A DNA stretch of 64,000 bases from Nematostella vectensis (lineage: Eukaryota; Cnidaria; Anthozoa; Actiniaria; Edwardsiidae). Location of the stretch: contig NC_064038.1 of assembly GCF_932526225.1 (NCBI RefSeq), positions 13,143,070 to 13,207,069 of the forward strand, in the 5' to 3' direction. Shown piece by piece: positions 59,801 through 64,000 of this stretch (its first letter is position 1; each line of letters starts with the position of its first letter). The translations under genes were made by a program, and so were the position numbers. A model generated the notes under the pieces. The model ran no database searches, was not told the DNA's origin, and saw nothing but the letters and a program-made list of their open reading frames with translations.

Positions 59801-62800
59801 ATAAAAAAAAATCCCTTTTTTGTTTTTTTCGGGGGTTTTCAGATTTTTATAAGAGAACTTACTCCCTCCCCTCCCCCCGGAAAAATTAGGTCCACTTTTT
59901 CGGATTTCGCACCCCCAAACAAAAATCCGGGGTACGGGCCTGTAAACTTATCAGTAAACTATAGTATGGTAAATATTGCATGGTGCAAATCCAATGACAT
60001 ACTTCGGGCACTCCTCGGCGGATGTAAAAATCGCATCTATCGCTTCAAACAGGAATTCCAGGAGCTGCTTGAGGTTGACGACGGTGTCTGCACCCTTCTC
60101 CATTTTGGCAGGATTCAACTGCAGTGGAACGATAACATAGGTGAGCACAGTGAGTCAAGAGTGAGGGACTGGGGGAGGAACCACAAGAGCGGGCGGACCA
60201 CAGGCGTCCCAAACCCTAGGTATGTTTCATTATTTGTAAAAAAAAAAAATGTATAAGGTCATAAAAAAATTATCATCGGACCTTTTAGAGAAATTGAGCC
60301 ATTACAATCAAGAGCTCGCGCAATCCGTCTCAGTAAGTCCCCTCGCTAGACTGTGAAAGCCGCAATTTCCTAAAGTTGAATATTATTGTTATTTTTATTA
60401 CCTTTTATATTTTTACATATGATGAAGTAGACTTGTGGGCGGACATACCTCACATGACTGTTTGCACTCCAGTATCTTGAGTATGACGTCCTTGATGGTA
60501 TGCTGAAGGTACGGAATAGCGACCATCTTCATGTATTGGTCCATTAAACTGGTGGCAAGGGATGCGCCACGAAACAGAGTAGCTTGCTCGTCTACACGAT
60601 ATCAAGGACAAGAAGAGTGTAAGTGAAGACACAAAAGTGTAAAAGAACAAGGACAGTGTAAGCGAAGATACAAAAGTCTGTACAAGAACAAAGCAAGGTG
60701 TAAGCGGAGATACAGATGTTTGTAATGAACAAGGCCGTTGAAAGCGGAGATAAAGAAATCTGTACAAGGACAAGGACACTAAAATCTGAGATACAGAAGT
60801 CTTTACAAGAAAAAGTACGGTGTAAGCGGAGATACAAAGTATGTCCAAGAACAAAAACAGTGTAAGCGAAGTTACAAAAGGCAAGGGTCAAATGGGATTG
60901 CTCGATAAATACAAGATAGCTAGAGATGACACCGCATGAGAACAAACAAAGGAGGATGAGTGTAAAATGGATGGACGGTGATGACGATGATTATGATGAC
61001 GCTGTTGATAAAAATGATGGTGATTGTGATAAGAACAGGGGTCATAGTGTTAATAATCCAAAATTCACAGTATACTCACAGTCGCATTTGACTATTTAGA
61101 TATCTAAAGGGAAAGGTGGCTGGTTATGTTCACCTTGTTTCTCGATTTCTCTTGCGTTCATTGTCTTCAAGAGAAATATCTCTTGCTTCTCATGGCGGAA
61201 GATCTTCAGCAGGGTTGAAGCAAGAACCACTCTGTCTTTGCAGACTTGACCAAGAGCGGTTACCGCGACCAGATCTTCATCCAGTAGAATCTACAGGGAG
61301 ATAGAGAGACGGGAGGATGAGAAGAAATAAGAAGACAAAGTAAGGTGATGTGAGGTAGATAAGGTTTAACTAAAATGAGTAAAAACGTAGGTGGGACTAT
61401 GTTTGACGTATGAGTGACGTATGGTATAGGTCAAATGAAAAAAAGAGAGACGTATAAGGGTGGGGTGACATGTAAGGTTATGTAGGATATGGGGTAAGAT
61501 AAATTGAAGGTACAAAAGTTTAGGTGAGGTAAGATGAAATTGGAAAAGGTTAGGTGAGGTAAATTGAAATTAGTTAAGGTTAGTTGAGGTATGGTGATAT
61601 AAGATAAGGTTAGGTGAGGGATGGTAAGGTGAAATAAGACAGGCTAGGTAGGTTAACATTTAATGAGGTTAGGTGAGTTGAAATAAGTTAAGGTAAGGTG
61701 AGGTAAGGTGATTTAAGATAAGGTTAGGTAAGATATGGTAAGGTGAAATAAGATAGGTTAGTTGAAATAAGATGTTGTTAGCTGAGTTGAAATAAGTTAA
61801 GATTAGGGGAGGTAAATTAAAATAAGATAAAGTGGGAGATAAATTGAAATAAAATAAGGTGATGCGAGGTAAGGTAGGGAAAGGGGTTAAAATAAGGTAA
61901 ACTGACATAAGGCAGAGTTAGGAGAGGCAAGGTTAAATTAAGCAATGCAAGGTAGGTCTTGATCTACTTGAGCGTGGTGAGGTGAGGAGATATATGAGCA
62001 AGATAAAACAGGATCGTGCCTGAATAAATTTTCCTTAAGGAGAACTTTCCTAGACTAGCTTTACCTCCTTCAAAGCTTCGTATTCTTCAACGGGCATGAT
62101 TATCTCGTGCTAAAAGACAAAGAAAACCTTTATAAGCAAAGAGCACATATTCGAGTTATAAAGCAATAAACCATACATCTTATATTTAAAGCTTTTTCAG
62201 GCTTTAGATGGGGAGAAGGGGTACTTGAGAGGAAAGCTTAAACGAGAAGTTACGATAAAAATATACAGCCACGTTCTTAGACGTTTGGTTCTTTTGACGT
62301 ACCGTGAATTTGACTCTAATTCTGACATTGCCAACTTCAGCCTTGCCATGCGACGCGGCTGCTAAGGGATACCAATCATCAACAGTCTGACCTTTTGGAA
62401 GCTTGTTTAGTGGTACTAGCACGTGACCTGTCGACATGATACAATCAATCACACTTACTTTTCGCGTATCCCTGCAACGCATCCTTGTCAAACATTCTTA
62501 TCACGCCTTTCTGCCAGTCATTCCTGTCACACATCCCTGTCACACACTGTGATTGCCAATCCTCGTCACACATCCTTGTCACGCATCCCTGGCACACATT
62601 TTGATCACGCATCTTTTTCATGCATTCCTTTCACACGTCATTGTCACACACTGTGGTTGCCAATCCTCATCACACTTCCTTGTCACACATCCATGTCACG
62701 CATTCCTGTCACGCATTCCTGCCACGCATCCCTGTCACACACTCTTATCACGCATCTTTTTCATTCATTCCTTTCACACATAGTTGTCACACACTGTGGT

Positions 62801-63145
62801 TGCAAATCTCGTAAGACGTGCATTCCTTGTCACGCATACCTGTCACGCATCTCTATCATACAGCCTATTCACGCACCCCTAACCCTAACACATTCCTGTC
62901 CCTCATTATTGTCGCATACCTCTGTCACGCATTTCTGTCACACACCTTTTCCACACACCCAAGGGTTGTAAAAGTGCAATCGTCCTTTACCCTCAATAAC
63001 CCCACCCTTTGGTAAACTGTACTCCTTTACGCCTGCTATATATACCCCTATATGCACAAACTACCTACCAATTAATACGTCCTTCGTTCGCCAGCTTTTG
63101 TTGTAAAGACTTAGTGTGAATGACGATACATCACTTGGAAGATCG
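54549..63145 (-). CDS. RASA1: RASA1-like p120 Ras GTPase-activating protein, 3' part (12 exons), 5' part outside window
   Basis: Exons in transcript order: 63069-63145, 62303-62427, 62065-62109, 61134-61290, 60449-60591, 60003-60118, 59277-59363, 58820-58887, 58049-58137, 57208-57285, 56777-56899, 54549-54626. All junctions are GT..AG and in phase, giving about 394 residues to TAA at 54549-54551. Order: end of a C2 domain, linker HEIIMPVEEYEALKE, full RasGAP domain, C-terminal helix. GAP residues visible: arginine finger in TLFRGASLAT and the FLR..PA..NP signature (FLFLRLFCPAIMNP). The protein accelerates GTP hydrolysis by Ras and so dampens receptor tyrosine kinase signalling. Sequence order and C-terminus follow RASA1 rather than NF1, SynGAP or RASAL. 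The SH2/SH3/PH region expected for RASA1 must lie beyond the right edge. Confidence 0.92.
54788..55808. repeat. Inverted repeat pair in the last RASA1-like intron
   Basis: GGGAAGCAATTTCCCACGGA..GTCATACCCAAC at 54788-54854 recurs inverted at 55742-55808 with few mismatches. Related sequence continues inward (AGATGGCGAT / ATGGCCGCCATCTT). It may be the subterminal parts of a transposon or two opposed copies. Confidence 0.7.
57208..61290 (-). CDS. RASA1: RASA1-like exons: RasGAP catalytic domain
   Basis: 61134-61290: ILLDEDLVAVTALGQVCKDR. 60449-60591: DEQATLFRGASLATSLMDQY, holding the arginine finger, and ILECKQSCE. 60003-60118: LLEFLFEAIDAIFTSAEECP. 59277-59363: TLRYLFGCLQQNVKDKW and RTRVV. 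58820-58887: GFLFLRLFCPAIMNPKTC. 58049-58137: AARTLTLVAKCLQKLANLVE. 57208-57285: PVNPFMQKNRERMVSFMDEL. All key GAP elements are intact, so catalysis is expected. Confidence 0.92.
57625..57835 (+). pseudogene. LINE C-terminal zinc-knuckle fragment in a RASA1-like intron
   Basis: Plus-strand translation gives RLSNHKLAIETGRYEKPSKK, then RKCLVCQTGKVED, stop, KHFLLECPAYKNDRDDLL. This matches the C-terminal pattern of the LINE at 43 kb (RISNHQLQIEKGRH..CPTCKNDVENEFHFLVQC). The in-frame TAA and lack of any RT sequence show a dead fragment. Confidence 0.7.
58655..58780. repeat. 22-bp tandem repeat (TCACGCAxxxCGGATCCAGTG)
   Basis: About six imperfect copies, each with GTCACGC and most with GGATCC. 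It lies in the intron upstream of the exon at 58820. Confidence 0.8.
59020..59262. repeat. Duplicated ATCGCTCAACA..TTTTCGCTGC units and CTAAACCTA repeats
   Basis: AAATCGCTCAACAAATTTTC and its near copy AAATCGCTCAACATATTTTC lie about 45 bp apart. A degenerate CTAAACC/CTAAGAC series at 59205-59262 runs close to the donor of exon 59277-59363. Confidence 0.6.
59614..59942. mobile_element. MITE with CAGGCCCGTA inverted ends in a RASA1-like intron
   Basis: Begins CAGGCCCGTAACCAAGGGGG and ends CCGGGGTACGGGCCTG, as in the elements at 11114-11490 and 14966-15055. The interior contains G and C tracts. Confidence 0.75.
60597..60890. repeat. About 45-bp tandem repeat abutting a 3' splice site
   Basis: About six diverged copies of AAGGACAGTGTAAGCGAAGA plus TACAAAAGTCTGTACAAGAAC. 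On the gene strand each reads as pyrimidine-rich sequence followed by TTGTACAG, much like an acceptor. The array ends beside the real acceptor at 60592-60593 of the exon with the arginine finger. Confidence 0.8.
61330..61960. repeat. Purine-rich degenerate repeat (AGGTTAGGTGAGGTAAGGTGAAATAAGATA)
   Basis: Many variants of TAAGGTTAGGTGAGGTAAGG and GAAATAAGATAAGG fill this intron. On the transcribed (minus) strand it is pyrimidine-rich (CCTTACCTCACC). Confidence 0.8.
62065..63145 (-). CDS. RASA1: RASA1-like exons: C2 domain end and linker
   Basis: 63069-63145 encodes DLPSDVSSFTLSLYNKSWRT. 62303-62427 encodes GHVLVPLNKLPKGQTVDDWY and GNVRIRVKFT, a C2 beta-sandwich end. 62065-62109 encodes the 15-residue linker HEIIMPVEEYEALKE. 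C2 domains in this family support membrane targeting. The first visible exon starts in phase 2, proving more exons upstream. Confidence 0.9.
62440..62960. repeat. Degenerate CCTGTCACGCATT repeat
   Basis: About 35 imperfect copies of a 10-13 bp unit (CCTGTCACGCAT or CCTTGTCACACAT), partly organised in higher-order units of about 110 bp (TGTGGTTGCCAATCCTC recurs at 62550, 62653 and 62797). The array ends close to the acceptor of exon 62303-62427. Confidence 0.8.
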
Positions 63146-63229
63146 CTGAATTAGAAAAAAAAGCGTTCAACTGTAAATTGTAAGAAGCGGCGTCCATAGT
63201 GACGCTATATTGTGTAGTTCCAGAAAATA

Positions 63230-63410
63230 TCCATTCCCCCCATGGAGGGGATTGGAAATTCCGGGGGATGGGGGGTTAAAACGTCCTGGAATTTCCAGAG
63301 GGGAGGGAGGGGGGGGATGCTCTTTTTCCTAAACAGTTACTGTATTTATTTCTTTCCAGGGGGTTGAAAATTCCAGAGGGATGGGGGGTCATACCTCCGA
63401 CCCACCGGTT
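63230..63410. repeat. Repeated GGGGTTGGAAATTCC(A/G)GAGGG units
   Basis: AAATTCC-GGGGGATGGGGGGT occurs at about 63255 and again at 63370. A related copy is at about 50390-50440 (GGGGGTTGGAAATTCCAGAG). This is a dispersed repeat family with G runs. Confidence 0.55.
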
Positions 63411-63543
63411 ATACCTTTGATTTTCATAAGTTCATGATATAAATAACAAAACACGGGCACATTCATTCTTCTACAGTTTGCATTGCCTAAATCCGCCAAT
63501 CCTGTTTTGAGTTTGCACAATGAAAGCACAAGAAAAGTACGTA

Positions 63544-63880
63544 CACCTATTTCAAATAAGGTTTCACTCGAGAATCCAAGTATCGTAACCCGCAATGGTT
63601 CATAGGTGACGAATAACAACATTATACACCTATTTCAAAAAAGGTTGCACTCAAGAATCCATGTGTCGTAGCCCGCGGTGGTTCATGGGTAGCGTAAAAA
63701 CGCTGTATCCTTGTATCTGAAAGCCATGTGAATGTTCATAAGAACATGAACAAAAATTCTACAGCTTTTGAAGCCTGGATTTGTATTTCATTTACGCTTA
63801 TTTGCTTATTTACTTGATACCCATAAAGCACTGCGGGTTACTATTACAGATTCTACGAAAATGAAGTAGGTGTATGAAAC
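63544..63880. repeat. Two direct and one inverted copy of a 70-bp unit
   Basis: ACACCTATTTCAAATAAGG..AACCCGCAATGGTTCATAGG (63544-63612) recurs as a direct copy at 63625-63694. A diverged copy lies inverted at about 63813-63878 (..GCGGGTTACTATTAC..AGTAGGTGTAT). It may be the ends of a small transposon; no exon is recognised between 63146 and the window edge. Confidence 0.6.
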
Positions 63881-64000
63881 AGGTCTAAAAATTATATGCG
63901 CATAAGAGTTTACAACTACGAGTTTACAACTATGTTGACAATCAATGTGTTTATGGGGGAATTCAGAATAAGTAAGAGTTATATAAAGGTCGCTGTTGGT

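Noticed and set aside
61116-61304. Plus-strand 62-codon ORF over a RasGAP exon
   Set aside because: Shadow of the minus-strand exon 61134-61290.
63389-63622. Minus-strand ORF considered as an upstream C2 exon of the RASA1-like gene
   Set aside because: It lies in a duplicated 70-bp repeat, lacks good splice sites in the right phase, and does not read like a C2 strand order.

Overview
Eukaryotic (metazoan) DNA carrying three multi-exon genes, all on the minus strand, separated and interrupted by many transposon remnants and simple repeats. The best guess is an anthozoan cnidarian (sea anemone or coral). This rests on a secreted protein with PAN, EGF-like and repeated pentraxin domains, a DEG/ENaC channel, abundant non-LTR elements and MITEs, small phase-conserved exons and AT-rich introns. 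The species is inference; the intron-exon structures are read directly from splice sites and reading-frame continuity.

Layout. (1) 2.6-14.8 kb: a complete 14-exon gene for a secreted protein of about 1053 residues (signal peptide, PAN/apple, EGF-like, four pentraxin/LamG-like domains, Cys-containing tail). The exon lengths total 3162 nt, exactly 1054 codons, and every splice phase agrees. (2) 14.8-35.1 kb: no host gene recognised. This stretch holds repeat families, a terminal-inverted-repeat element with Myb/SANT-like and Harbinger-like remnants split by a LINE (18.5-23.4 kb), a frameshifted LINE with a (TAA)n tail (24-27.9 kb), a tyrosine-recombinase fragment (29.2 kb) and MITEs. (3) 35.1-46.1 kb: a complete 11-exon DEG/ENaC channel gene (513 residues; exon sum 1542 nt) with a 5'-truncated LINE and a large fold-back in intron 1. 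(4) 46.5-54.5 kb: a long-TIR element, two hAT transposase remnants in opposite orientation, and small MITEs. (5) 54.5-63.1 kb: the last 12 exons of a RASA1-like (p120RasGAP) gene covering the end of the C2 domain, the whole RasGAP domain and the natural C-terminus; its 5' part lies beyond the right edge.

Most striking observation: tandem or scattered duplications are anchored on exon-intron junctions. In the pentraxin gene a 31-bp minisatellite is made of the last 22 nt of exon 12 plus the first 9 nt of its intron, giving 12 identical 5' splice sites in a row. In the DEG/ENaC gene the exon 6 donor junction is copied twice more inside a trinucleotide-rich intron. In the RASA1-like gene a repeat of about 45 bp carrying polypyrimidine/acceptor-like motifs ends at the 3' splice site of an exon. 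The three host genes have no evident functional link; the shared feature is how repeats have grown at their splice junctions.
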